A stretch of DNA of 64,000 bases, from positions 62,001 through 126,000 of the forward strand of contig NZ_JNYJ01000011.1 in assembly GCF_000716715.1 (NCBI RefSeq). The letters are read 5' to 3'. The stretch's first letter is position 1. Each line of letters begins with the position of its first letter. Made by a program: the position numbers and the translations under genes. This DNA is from Dactylosporangium aurantiacum. Lineage in GTDB: Bacteria > Actinomycetota > Actinomycetes > Mycobacteriales > Micromonosporaceae. The notes below the pieces were generated by a model. That model had not been told where the DNA came from and searched no databases. It was given only the letters and a program-made list of their open reading frames with translations. Below, one piece after another: positions 34,606-42,673 of the stretch.

Positions 34606-35656
34606 TCTGACCATCTATCAGGGCGAGGACCAGTTCCACTTCGGCGAGTTCGCGCTGTCACCGGTCCTGCGCCACGCGGCCCTGCTGTGCTTCGGCGACC
34701 GGGCCCGGCGCGGGCAGATCGAGTTCCAGCTGGAGGAGTCGGAGGACGACCGGCCCTGGACGGGTCCGCCACAGGTGCGCAACCTGACCGACCGGTTCGC
34801 CCGCTGCAGCATCCGGCTGCTCAATGACGGCGAGACCCTCGCGGTGGAGCGGATGCGGGTCGTGGACCTGTTCGGTCCGGTGCTCGCTCCGGAACTGGCG
34901 CAGCTGCAGCCGGAGGAGACCCATTGGGCCTTCAGGCTCCGCAAACGGCGCGTGGCGACCCTGCTGCAGGTCGCCGAGGTGCTGGCGGAGCGGCTGCTGA
35001 GCAACGAGCGGCCGGCGCCGGAGGCCGAGGGATCCGTGGACGTCGACCCCGGCGAGCGCCGCCACCGGCCGTTCACGCTCACCCCGATGGCGGCCACCGA
35101 CGCCGAGCTGGTCCAGCCGAGCACGCTCGGCCTCGATCCGGAACGGTTGGGCCGGCTGAACATCCTGATGTCGAAGGACATCCACGACGAGTTCCTGCGC
35201 CGCATGCCGCTGTCGAACCGGATGGAGGAGGGCGGGTTCCTCCTCGGGCGGATCAGCAAGGCCGCCGACGACGTGCACCTGGTCCAGATCACCCACATCA
35301 CGCCGGCGCACCGCTCCGGCGCCGGCGTCATCCACTTCACGTTCACCGGGGACAGCTTCCTGGCGGCCGCCCAGCTGATCGAGGACCGGGGTGAGGACGA
35401 GCAGCTCGTCGGCTGGTACCACACCCACCTGTTCGGTCTGGACTTCTCCATGGGCCTGTCCTCCATCGACGTCGACCTGCATCTGGCCACCTTCCAGCGC
35501 CCCTGGCAGGTCGCCGCGCTCATCAACATCCGGCGCAGGGACCGCGTCCTGCGCTTCTACGGCCGCGACGAGAAGACCCTGCGGGAGTACGACCAGTGGA
35601 TCTCCGATGACCGCACGAGCTACCGCCCTGCACCTCGTCCGATGGGCGACGACTGA
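34595..35656 (+). CDS. JAB/JAMM-family deubiquitinase-like isopeptidase, 353 aa
   Basis: ATG at 34595 (MDIDLTIYQGEDQFHFGEF). The first 150 residues are strand-rich with no family recognised. The C-terminal JAB domain begins after DPERLGRLNILMSKDIHDEFL and has the full metal set: EEGGFLLG (E211/E212), GWYHTHLFG (H276, H278) and GLSSIDVDLHLA (S289, D292). The spacing between the HxH and the SxxD is 10 rather than the classic 7, a small insertion. It should remove the ubiquitin-like tag or process its precursor. It starts inside the UEV-like E2 gene, in keeping with translational coupling. Confidence 0.88.
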   Translation: MDIDLTIYQGEDQFHFGEFALSPVLRHAALLCFGDRARRGQIEFQLEESEDDRPWTGPPQVRNLTDRFARCSIRLLNDGETLAVERMRVVDLFGPVLAPELAQLQPEETHWAFRLRKRRVATLLQVAEVLAERLLSNERPAPEAEGSVDVDPGERRHRPFTLTPMAATDAELVQPSTLGLDPERLGRLNILMSKDIHDEFLRRMPLSNRMEEGGFLLGRISKAADDVHLVQITHITPAHRSGAGVIHFTFTGDSFLAAAQLIEDRGEDEQLVGWYHTHLFGLDFSMGLSSIDVDLHLATFQRPWQVAALINIRRRDRVLRFYGRDEKTLREYDQWISDDRTSYRPAPRPMGDD

Positions 35657-35657
35657 C

Positions 35658-36437
35658 ATGCGGCAGGCCATGCCGGAGGGCGATCTCGCGCAGGCGGCGA
35701 ACCTGGCCGAGCCGGATCCCGAGACGCAGCGGTGGATCGGCCGGCTGGCCGCGGTGACGGCCGCCCGGCTGCGGCTCGACCCGGTGCCGCTGAACGACCG
35801 GCGGCCCGCGGGCCTCGGCGTCGCCGTGCTCGCCGCCGCGGTCGGCGCCCACCGGCTCGGCGAGCGTGCCACGCTGCTGCTGCGCGCCGTCCGCCCGGCC
35901 AGCCGCACCGCCGACCTGCTGGCACATCACGGGATCGTCGAGCCGGCGTCGGCGGTGCTGCCCGACCTCGCCGAGCAGCTGCGCGACCTGTCACCCCTGA
36001 CCGGGGTGCTGGACCGGCCCGGCCCGCGCAGCACCGGCGCGTGCGAGAGCCTGCTCGACCGGCTGCGGACCGACCCCGGCACCCGGGCCATGCTGGTGCT
36101 GCGCTTCGCCGCGGCGCCGCAGACCGGGGCGCAGGCACGCTGGCGCGGTGAATGCCTGACCTATGTGCGGCACGAGGATCCGGAGTTCGTCCTCGACGTG
36201 TACGAGACCGCGCTGCTGCACCATGCGCGCGAGCACGAGATCCAGGCGCGGCTCGCCTGGCGGCAGATCCTCGTCGACCGTGCGCCCGAGCTCGCCGCGC
36301 CGACCGCGTACTGGTGGCGGGCCCTCGCCGAGCTGGAGGCGGCCGAGCCGGCCCGGATCCGGCGGCGTCCCCGCCTGGAGCACCGCCGTGTCGGCACCAA
36401 CCTGTTCCGGCGCGTGCAGCAACTGGAGGCAGCGTGA
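35658..36437 (+). CDS. Helical protein of unknown function, 259 aa
   Basis: ATG at 35658 comes one base after the JAB stop. Predicted almost wholly alpha-helical, Ala/Leu/Arg-rich: WIGRLAAVTAARLRLDPVP, TGVLDRPGPRSTGACESLL, CLTYVRHEDPEFVLDVYETALL and a C-terminal LEHRRVGTNLFRRVQQLE. No known domain was recognised. By position between the JAB peptidase and the AAA+ ATPase it is a candidate adaptor that links the conjugation half to the ATPase half of the system. Confidence 0.6.
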   Translation: MRQAMPEGDLAQAANLAEPDPETQRWIGRLAAVTAARLRLDPVPLNDRRPAGLGVAVLAAAVGAHRLGERATLLLRAVRPASRTADLLAHHGIVEPASAVLPDLAEQLRDLSPLTGVLDRPGPRSTGACESLLDRLRTDPGTRAMLVLRFAAAPQTGAQARWRGECLTYVRHEDPEFVLDVYETALLHHAREHEIQARLAWRQILVDRAPELAAPTAYWWRALAELEAAEPARIRRRPRLEHRRVGTNLFRRVQQLEAA

Positions 36438-36439
36438 GT

Positions 36440-38269
36440 ATGCGGGTCGAACTGGTGTATGCGGAGGCGGAGCAGGTCTCCCGGTTCAGTCAGCTGCCCG
36501 GCCACACCGAGTTCGGGGTGGCCCTGGCCCATGCCGGGCTGCTGCTGCTGCAGCGGCTGCAGCCGAAGGTGGCAGCCCTGCCGATGGGCTCGGTGGAGAT
36601 CAGCTGGCTGCCGGTGGCGCAGTTGCAGGACGGGCGCGAGGTGTACGAGGCCGACGGTGCACCGCGCATCGTGCGGCACGCGCCGCCGCCCCCGCCCGAG
36701 CCGCCGCCGGTCAAGCGCCCGGACAGCATCACCGAGGGCGACGCGACCCGGATCGCCTACGACGCGTACATCCGTGAGGTCGCCTCGTTCCTGCGGTCCG
36801 GGCTGTCGGTGCTGGTGGCGTGCGAGAAGGTCGTCGTGCCGCACCTGGCCGAGCACATCGTGCGGCTCAGCGGCCAGGAACCGAAGGTGCTGACCGTGCC
36901 GGCCGGTGCGGAGGACCAGGCTGAGCCGCCGATCGACCTGCGGCAACTGGGCGGTGCCCAGACGAGCCTCCGGCAGCGGCAGCTGGCCCAGCTGCGTGAG
37001 CTGCTCCGCGAGATCACCAAGGGACAGGTGCTGGTCATCACGCACCTCGATCTGCTCGGCGGCGGTTCGGACTCGGCCCTGGCGAACGAGACCCGGGACC
37101 TGGTGGACCTGCTGTACGGCGCGGAGGACCCGGTGATGCTGGCGTTCAGCGACCCGTCGCTGACGCTTCCGGAGGTGCTGGCGGCCCGGTTCGCGGTCCG
37201 CGTCGGGTTCGAGGGCAGCCCTCGTCTGGTGCCGCTGGGCGGCAGCCTGCAGCCGATCGAACGGGCGCTGGTCACCGTCGGCGAGGCCGAACGGTTCACC
37301 GGGATCGACACCGCGGACTTCTACAAGTACGTCGCCGGGCTCAACCCGGTCCGATTGCGGCAGGCGATCCGCTACTCCTATCAGGAGACCGAGGGCCGCG
37401 AGGGGGTGACGGTGAAGGACCTGCAGGAGAACATCCGCAAGTTCAAGGCCCAGGCATCGAGCAGCTTCGAGATCCCGACCGTGACGTTCGACCACATCGG
37501 CGGCTACGGCGACGTCAAGTCCGAGATCATCAGGGCGCTGGACGTCATGGCCAGAGCCCGGGAGCTGCCGGATGAGTACCAGGAACTGCGCGGGGAGCTG
37601 ATTCCCCGGGGGTTCATCTTCCACGGCGAACCGGGCACCGGTAAGACCCTGTTCGCCAAGGCGATCGCCAACTCGATGGACGCGACGATCCAGGTGGTGT
37701 CGGGTCCGGAGGTCACCAACAAGTACGTGGGCGAGAGCGAACGGAAGATCCGGGAGCTGTTCGCGGAGGCCCGGCGCAACGCCCCGGCCGTCATCGTCTT
37801 CGACGAGTTCGACTCCATCGCCGCCAGCCGCAGCACCGCCGACGACGGCGGGAGCCGGGCCGGCAACGCGATGGTGGCGCAGATCCTCACCGAGATGGAC
37901 GGTTTCCGGCCCGACGTGCAGATGCTCGTCATCGGCACCACCAACCGGTTGGAGATCATCGACCGGGCGCTGCTGCGGCCCAGCCGGTTCCAGAGCTTCC
38001 ACATCGGACTGCCGGACGCCGAGGCGCGCCGCGGCATCATCGAGGTCCACGCCCGCCGGTTCCACATCGACGTGAGCGGGCTGATGGAACCGCTGATCGT
38101 CGCCTCCGAGGGCTGGAACGGCGATGAGATCCGCGCCCTGTTCCGCGACGCGTTCGTGGACCGGTGGCGGGAGGACAAGGCGGCGGACGCCGAGCGGCTC
38201 GGCGAGCTCGTCGGGCACTACCAGCGGGCCCGGCGGGAACAACAGCGCAGCAAGGCGGGACGTCAATGA
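36440..38269 (+). CDS. FtsH/Cdc48-like AAA+ ATPase with degenerate first ATPase-like domain, 609 aa
   Basis: ATG at 36440 is best spaced from GGAGG (36425-36429); GTG at 36434 is the alternative. An N-terminal region (1-100) with a Pro-rich linker leads to a degenerate P-loop-like domain (about 105-320, no Walker A: LRSGLSVLVACEKVVVPHL, QVLVITHLDLLGG). The active AAA domain follows: FDHIGGYGDVKSEII, Walker A GEPGTGKT (396-403), YVGESERKIRELFAEA, Walker B VIVFDEFDS (455-456), and the Arg-finger RALLRPSRF. No HExxH protease motif follows, so it is an unfoldase rather than a true FtsH. This is the F component of an FtsH-vWA-MoxR ternary set. Confidence 0.88.
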   Translation: MRVELVYAEAEQVSRFSQLPGHTEFGVALAHAGLLLLQRLQPKVAALPMGSVEISWLPVAQLQDGREVYEADGAPRIVRHAPPPPPEPPPVKRPDSITEGDATRIAYDAYIREVASFLRSGLSVLVACEKVVVPHLAEHIVRLSGQEPKVLTVPAGAEDQAEPPIDLRQLGGAQTSLRQRQLAQLRELLREITKGQVLVITHLDLLGGGSDSALANETRDLVDLLYGAEDPVMLAFSDPSLTLPEVLAARFAVRVGFEGSPRLVPLGGSLQPIERALVTVGEAERFTGIDTADFYKYVAGLNPVRLRQAIRYSYQETEGREGVTVKDLQENIRKFKAQASSSFEIPTVTFDHIGGYGDVKSEIIRALDVMARARELPDEYQELRGELIPRGFIFHGEPGTGKTLFAKAIANSMDATIQVVSGPEVTNKYVGESERKIRELFAEARRNAPAVIVFDEFDSIAASRSTADDGGSRAGNAMVAQILTEMDGFRPDVQMLVIGTTNRLEIIDRALLRPSRFQSFHIGLPDAEARRGIIEVHARRFHIDVSGLMEPLIVASEGWNGDEIRALFRDAFVDRWREDKAADAERLGELVGHYQRARREQQRSKAGRQ

Positions 38270-39414
38270 AGCTCAGCGACCGGCAACTCGGTGTGGTGCG
38301 CAGCCTGCACGCGGTCCGTCGCGACCTCGACGCCCGGTTCGTCGGCCGGTCCGCCGCGGTGTCCCTGCTCGCGCTGGCGGTGGTCGCCCGGGAGCACATG
38401 CTGCTCATCGGGCCGCCGGGCACCGCCAAGACGGAGCTCATCCACCGGTTCGCCGGGCTCATCCAGGCCCGGCGGTTCAACTATCTGCTGACCCGCTTCA
38501 CCGAGCCGTCGGAGATCTTCGGGCCGCTGGACTTCGAGCTGTTCCAGCAGGGCACGTACCAGGTGAAGACCGACGGCATGCTGCCCGAGGCCGAGGTGGT
38601 GTTCCTGGACGAGGTCTTCCAGGGCAGCAGCGCCATCCTCAACACACTGCTGGCGTTGATCAACGAACGGCGGTACCACAACGGGGCCAGGACCGTGTCG
38701 ACCCCGCTGATCAGCCTGTTCGCCGCGTCCAGCGAGCTGCCGGAGGACCCGGCGCTGCAGGCGTTCAGCGACCGCTTCCTGCTCCGGCTGGAGGTCACGC
38801 CGGTGGGCGCCGCCCGGCTGCCGGAGCTGCTGGACCGCGGCTGGGAGCAGGAACGCCTGCGGCTGCTGGGGGCCGAGCCGCCGATGCTGCGGGTGGAGCA
38901 GCTGCGGGAGCTCTCCGACGTGTTGCGGGACGTGGACCTGCAACCCGTGCGTGGCATGCTCGCGGACCTCATCGGTGAGCTGCTCGCCCAGGGGGTGACG
39001 CTGTCGGACCGCAGGATCGTGCGGGCGCAGAAGCTCGTGGCGGCCGCCGCGCTGCTGCGTGAGGACGGCACGGCCCGCCCGCGGGACTTCTGGCCGCTGG
39101 CGCACCTGTGGACCGAACAGTCCGATGCGGCGCTGCTGCGCGACGCGGTCTACGAACGGGTCATCGACGACGGCGGCGAGCCGGCGACGGCTCGGCGCAG
39201 CCCCGCCGAACTCGCGGCGATCGCCCAGCACGAGGCGGCGATGATCCTGAGCCGGCAGGGTGCCGTCGCCCGCGGCTCGGTCATCGCGGCGCTGCGCACC
39301 ATCAACGAGCTGCTGACCGACGCCCGCACCCACCACCCGGCGGCCCACCCGACGCACGAGCTGATCCGCACCCAGCGGGACCGGGTCTCCGTGCTGCTGG
39401 ACCAACAGCCCTGA
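38266..39414 (+). CDS. MoxR/RavA-family AAA+ ATPase, 382 aa
   Basis: ATG at 38266 overlaps the previous stop by ATGA. Motifs: FVGRSAAVSLLALAVVAREH, Walker A GPPGTAKT (49-56), TEPSEIFGPLDFELFQQG, Walker B VVFLDEVFQG (115-116), SSAILNTLLALINERRY (the MoxR helix-2 insert), sensor-1 AASSELPED, and the Arg-finger FSDRFLLRL. MoxR ATPases work with vWA-domain partners; one is encoded at 42670-45693. The C-terminal 130 residues are helical (VRAQKLVAAAALLRED and on), as in RavA. Confidence 0.92.
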   Translation: MKLSDRQLGVVRSLHAVRRDLDARFVGRSAAVSLLALAVVAREHMLLIGPPGTAKTELIHRFAGLIQARRFNYLLTRFTEPSEIFGPLDFELFQQGTYQVKTDGMLPEAEVVFLDEVFQGSSAILNTLLALINERRYHNGARTVSTPLISLFAASSELPEDPALQAFSDRFLLRLEVTPVGAARLPELLDRGWEQERLRLLGAEPPMLRVEQLRELSDVLRDVDLQPVRGMLADLIGELLAQGVTLSDRRIVRAQKLVAAAALLREDGTARPRDFWPLAHLWTEQSDAALLRDAVYERVIDDGGEPATARRSPAELAAIAQHEAAMILSRQGAVARGSVIAALRTINELLTDARTHHPAAHPTHELIRTQRDRVSVLLDQQP

Positions 39415-39425
39415 AAGGACGAGGC

Positions 39426-40217
39426 ATGTGCAATCCGAGGCGCATACGTGTCCAGGCGAAACGCAAGATTGCCGAAGCGTGGAAGGCCGAGATCGAGCGG
39501 GCCGCGACCGCACGCGGCGACGTCAGCTCGGAGGCCCGGCTGGTCCAGCTGATCGACGACCTGCTGCCCCGACCCGCCCGGATGGCGTTCGAGCGGGCGA
39601 TGCGGGACTCCGCGGACTGGGCCGAGTCCGGCGGAGAGTACCGCCGGGCCGTGCCGGGAGGCACCATCACCTACCGGCCGGACACCGGCGAGCTGGAGAT
39701 CGTCATCATGCTCAGCGCCGCCGTCGAGGCGGTCGCCACGGCGAAGCTCGTCGCGGCCGGCGAGGTCACCGACGAGGTGGCCGCCGAGGCGAGCGGCCAG
39801 TACTACGACGACAACTACCGTGGGCAGACCCGCGAGATGGCCGAGACGCGGGCCCGCGCGGCCGCCGAGGCGAAGGTCGCCGCGCTGGCCGACGACCGGC
39901 TGGCCGCGCTGAAGCTGGAGGCCGAGGAGCGGGCCCGCTTCGAGCTCAACGCCCGCGCCGGCGAGGCGGTGCTGGAGGCGCGCCGCAGCGCGGAGCGGGA
40001 GCTGACGCTGAAGTCGGACGAGATGCGCACCAGTCTCGACGACGAGGCCGGCCGGCGGCTGGAGGAGGTCCAGGAGGAGACGCTCAAGGGCATCTTCCAG
40101 CTGGTCGCCACGGGCTACTCCCAGGCGCTGCAGGCGTACGCCGAACAGTACGGCGAGAACCTGCGCGTCACCGAGGAGGACGGCGTGATCCAGATTCAGT
40201 TCGAGCTGGAGCAATGA
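39426..40217 (+). CDS. Ternary-system accessory protein, coiled-coil, 263 aa
   Basis: ATG at 39426 follows AAGGACGAGG. The sequence begins MCNPRRIRVQAKRKIAEAWK, an N-terminal MCNPRR signature that I associate with the X components of FtsH-vWA-MoxR ternary systems. Residues 100-230 are a long charged coiled coil: ARAAAEAKVAALADDRLA, EAVLEARRSAERELTLKSDE. The end EEDGVIQIQFELEQ is a beta strand. Possibly a membrane-remodelling or scaffold subunit. Function unknown. Confidence 0.7.
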   Translation: MCNPRRIRVQAKRKIAEAWKAEIERAATARGDVSSEARLVQLIDDLLPRPARMAFERAMRDSADWAESGGEYRRAVPGGTITYRPDTGELEIVIMLSAAVEAVATAKLVAAGEVTDEVAAEASGQYYDDNYRGQTREMAETRARAAAEAKVAALADDRLAALKLEAEERARFELNARAGEAVLEARRSAERELTLKSDEMRTSLDDEAGRRLEEVQEETLKGIFQLVATGYSQALQAYAEQYGENLRVTEEDGVIQIQFELEQ

Positions 40218-40218
40218 G

Positions 40219-40479
40219 ATGCGCGTACGGGTGGTCTTCCGCGTCGACGCCACGACCGGCCAGGTCGACGAGTTCCTGGTCGAGGACATCAGCACGCAGC
40301 CGGAACCGGAGCACGACGCGACCCATGACCGGATCGCCTACGAGGTCGGCAAGGTGGTCGAGCGGCGGCCGTCGCCGCAGCAGGTCGTCGGCGGGGTGAG
40401 CGGTGACCAGACACCGCTGGTCTACCAGCCCGAGGACACGCTGCCGCCGGTTGCCGACGGGGAGACCACGAGCGAATGA
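40219..40479 (+). CDS. Small beta-rich ternary-system protein, 86 aa
   Basis: ATG at 40219, one base after the preceding stop. The first 22 residues form a beta hairpin (MRVRVVFRVDATTGQVDEFLV), followed by one helix (HDRIAYEVGKVVERR) and an acidic, disordered end (PPVADGETTSE). It has the size and hairpin/helix start of a beta-grasp protein such as DUF2997, but the C-terminus has no Gly-Gly. It could be a ubiquitin-like modifier that needs processing or a small structural partner of the preceding coiled-coil protein. Overlaps the next gene by 4 nt. Confidence 0.65.
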   Translation: MRVRVVFRVDATTGQVDEFLVEDISTQPEPEHDATHDRIAYEVGKVVERRPSPQQVVGGVSGDQTPLVYQPEDTLPPVADGETTSE

Positions 40480-41129
40480 CCGCGGCGCGGCTGCACCTGC
40501 TCGCCCAGGCGGCACTGTGTTTCGAGCAGGCCGGGCAGCTCAGGGAGGCGGCCCGGTGCCGGGAGAAGGCGGGGGAGCTCGTCGCGGCGGCGGGGTTGTT
40601 CCGCGCCGCCGGGGACCTGCAACAGGCCGCCGCCTGCTTCCACCGGGCGGGGCGGACCGCCGACGCGGTCGCCTGCCTGCTGGCACTCGGCCGGCCGCGT
40701 CAGGCGGCGGACCTGTGGACGCAGGCGGACGCCCCGCTGGAGGCGGCCTGGGTCCTGGCGGTCGACGCCCGCGAGCCGCAGGCGGCCCGCCGGCTGCTGG
40801 CCGGCTGCACGCCCGCGGGCCGCGGCGAGCAGCTGCGGCTGCGACTCGCGGCTGCCCTCTGCGGTGCCCTGGAACGGCGCCCCGAGCCGCTCGTCACGGT
40901 GCTGCGCGAGGTCGAGGACCAGCTGGCCGCGGTCGCCCCGGCCAGCGAACAGGACCGGCTCACCCGGTGGGCGGTGCAGGCCGCCGACCAGCTGGGTCGC
41001 CCGGATCTGGCGGCGCAGGTCTTCGCCGCCGCATACCGCTGCAGGCTGCGTGGCACGGTCGGCCGGTGGCGTGAGTGGGCCCGGCCGGCCCTCGGCGGCA
41101 CCGCTGGCATACCGGAACGGGAGCTGTGA
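40476..41129 (+). CDS. Helical-repeat (TPR-like) protein, 217 aa
   Basis: ATG at 40476 (ATGA overlap). Repeated helical hairpins of about 20 residues: AALCFEQAGQLREAARC, AGLFRAAGDLQQAAACF, ADAVACLLALGRPRQAADLW, with the A-x-CF-x-x-AG pattern characteristic of TPR-like arrays. About six to eight helices in all. It probably serves as a protein-protein scaffold in the system. The same type of repeat (RLAEAAHKYWEAGEPALAARL) ends the next gene's product, so the two may bind alike partners. Confidence 0.7.
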   Translation: MTAARLHLLAQAALCFEQAGQLREAARCREKAGELVAAAGLFRAAGDLQQAAACFHRAGRTADAVACLLALGRPRQAADLWTQADAPLEAAWVLAVDAREPQAARRLLAGCTPAGRGEQLRLRLAAALCGALERRPEPLVTVLREVEDQLAAVAPASEQDRLTRWAVQAADQLGRPDLAAQVFAAAYRCRLRGTVGRWREWARPALGGTAGIPEREL

Positions 41130-42673
41130 TGGCACGGTGGCGCAGACAACCTACCCCTCCTGAACCGCCGCCGGGCGCGTTCCACATCACCCGCCTGGAC
41201 CCGAAACCGGTGCGCACCGCGCCGCCGGCCGCCGCCCCGGCGGCCGCGCCGGAGCACATGTACGCGGCCAGGTTCGCCGCCGCGGCGGACGCGCTCACGC
41301 TGCTGGCCGCCGTCCGCGACGAGGCGAAGCGCCGGTTCCCGCCGACGCGACGCGCGCCGGACGGTGCGATCTGGGTCGTCGTGGAGGCGCCGCGTCCCGC
41401 CGACGCGGAACTGGCGTGGGCGCTCGGCGGCGTGGTCCACCTGCCGGACGGCCCGGACGTGGTCTCGCCGCGCGGCCGCCGGTACCGCTGGGACGACCTG
41501 CAGGCATGGTCGCCCGTGTCGTGGGTGGAGCTGGCGAGCCACTTCGCGACCACGGCGGGGGCGGTCGAGCATCAGGAGGTGCTCGTCGTGACGACGGGCT
41601 CGCTCGCCCGGTGGGTCATCGACCGGTTCCAGGCGTCCGACGTCGACCTGCACGTCGCCGCCGCGCAGCTGACGCCGCTGTTCCGCGGCTCCGCCCAGCA
41701 GTGGCCGGCGGTGCTGGTGCGGGCCGAGGGCAGGGGGCGGACCGTGCCGCGGGCGTTCGCGCACGCGCTGAGCGGGCTGCCGCACACGGTCGTGTGCCGG
41801 CTCAGCGGCGGCCGGCTGCTGATCGACCAGCGTCTGGCGCTGCCGCTGCCCGACCCGGAACTGGCGCTATGGGTGCCGAACGACCAGGAGTGGCTGCTCA
41901 GCGGCGATCTCGGCGTGTGGCAGATCACCGAGCGCGGCGCCGAGTACGTGCCGCCGCTGCGGACCGACGCGACGCTGCCGCCGCCACCACCCCCGCCGGA
42001 GGGGCGCCTGCCGTCCGGCATCGGGGTGGACGTGACCCTGGTGCGGGACGAGCAGCCGCGGACGGTCGACGCACTGCTGCTGCGCGACGACGAGCTGGTC
42101 CCGCTGCGCCGGTTCCTGACCGGGCATCCCGCGGCCGAACGGGCCTTCATCGTGCTGGGTCCCGGGCTGCACCTGTTCGCGGAGCCGGCCCGCACCGTGT
42201 CGGACATCCCGTTCGGGTTGCCCCTGCACCGGGTCGGGCCGGGCGCGCTGTACCAGGAGGTCGGCTACCGGCTCAAGCCGGCGCTGCCCGGACCGGCGCG
42301 GGCGAAGCTGTTCGACCTCGACGACACGTCGCTGGTGGTCCTCGCCGCCGGCGGCGCGCACCGTCTGCGGCTGACCGACGCCGTGCCGGCCTGGTCGCTG
42401 TGGCTCGGGCCCGCGGTCGCCCCCGCAGTGGAGCCTGAGCCGCTGTCGGCGGCCGCGCGGGCGATCCTCACGCAGGTCGACGCCGTCGAGGCACGGGTCG
42501 AGCCGGCCGGCCTGGTGCCGCCGTCCGAGGATCCCAGCGGCAACCTGCGCAGTGAGGGCTTCCTGCTCGAACAGCAGGGCAGGCTGGCCGAGGCCGCACA
42601 CAAGTACTGGGAGGCCGGCGAGCCGGCCCTGGCCGCCCGGCTGTACGAGCTGGCCGCCGAGGCGGACACATGA
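41129..42673 (+). CDS. Unknown ternary-system protein, 514 aa
   Basis: ATG at 41129 shares one base with the preceding stop. Mixed alpha/beta with no family that I recognise. Notable segments: RFAAAADALTLLAAVRDEAKRR, GAIWVVVEAPRPADAELAW, HQEVLVVTTGSLARWVIDRFQ (a Rossmann-like strand-helix), a proline string PPPPPPP around residue 290, then GIGVDVTLVRDEQPRTVDALLLRDDELVPLRRFLTG (two segments), and a C-terminal TPR-like hairpin. It sits between the helical-repeat and the propeller-vWA genes and overlaps both, so it is likely a core subunit. Confidence 0.6.
   Translation: MARWRRQPTPPEPPPGAFHITRLDPKPVRTAPPAAAPAAAPEHMYAARFAAAADALTLLAAVRDEAKRRFPPTRRAPDGAIWVVVEAPRPADAELAWALGGVVHLPDGPDVVSPRGRRYRWDDLQAWSPVSWVELASHFATTAGAVEHQEVLVVTTGSLARWVIDRFQASDVDLHVAAAQLTPLFRGSAQQWPAVLVRAEGRGRTVPRAFAHALSGLPHTVVCRLSGGRLLIDQRLALPLPDPELALWVPNDQEWLLSGDLGVWQITERGAEYVPPLRTDATLPPPPPPPEGRLPSGIGVDVTLVRDEQPRTVDALLLRDDELVPLRRFLTGHPAAERAFIVLGPGLHLFAEPARTVSDIPFGLPLHRVGPGALYQEVGYRLKPALPGPARAKLFDLDDTSLVVLAAGGAHRLRLTDAVPAWSLWLGPAVAPAVEPEPLSAAARAILTQVDAVEARVEPAGLVPPSEDPSGNLRSEGFLLEQQGRLAEAAHKYWEAGEPALAARLYELAAEADT

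Noticed and set aside
36161..38266. 701-aa open frame antisense to the FtsH-like ATPase
   Set aside because: Shadow of a gene with full Walker A/B motifs on the other strand.
36440..38269. True FtsH protease
   Set aside because: The AAA domain is clear, but no HExxH zinc-protease motif or N-terminal TM helices are encoded.
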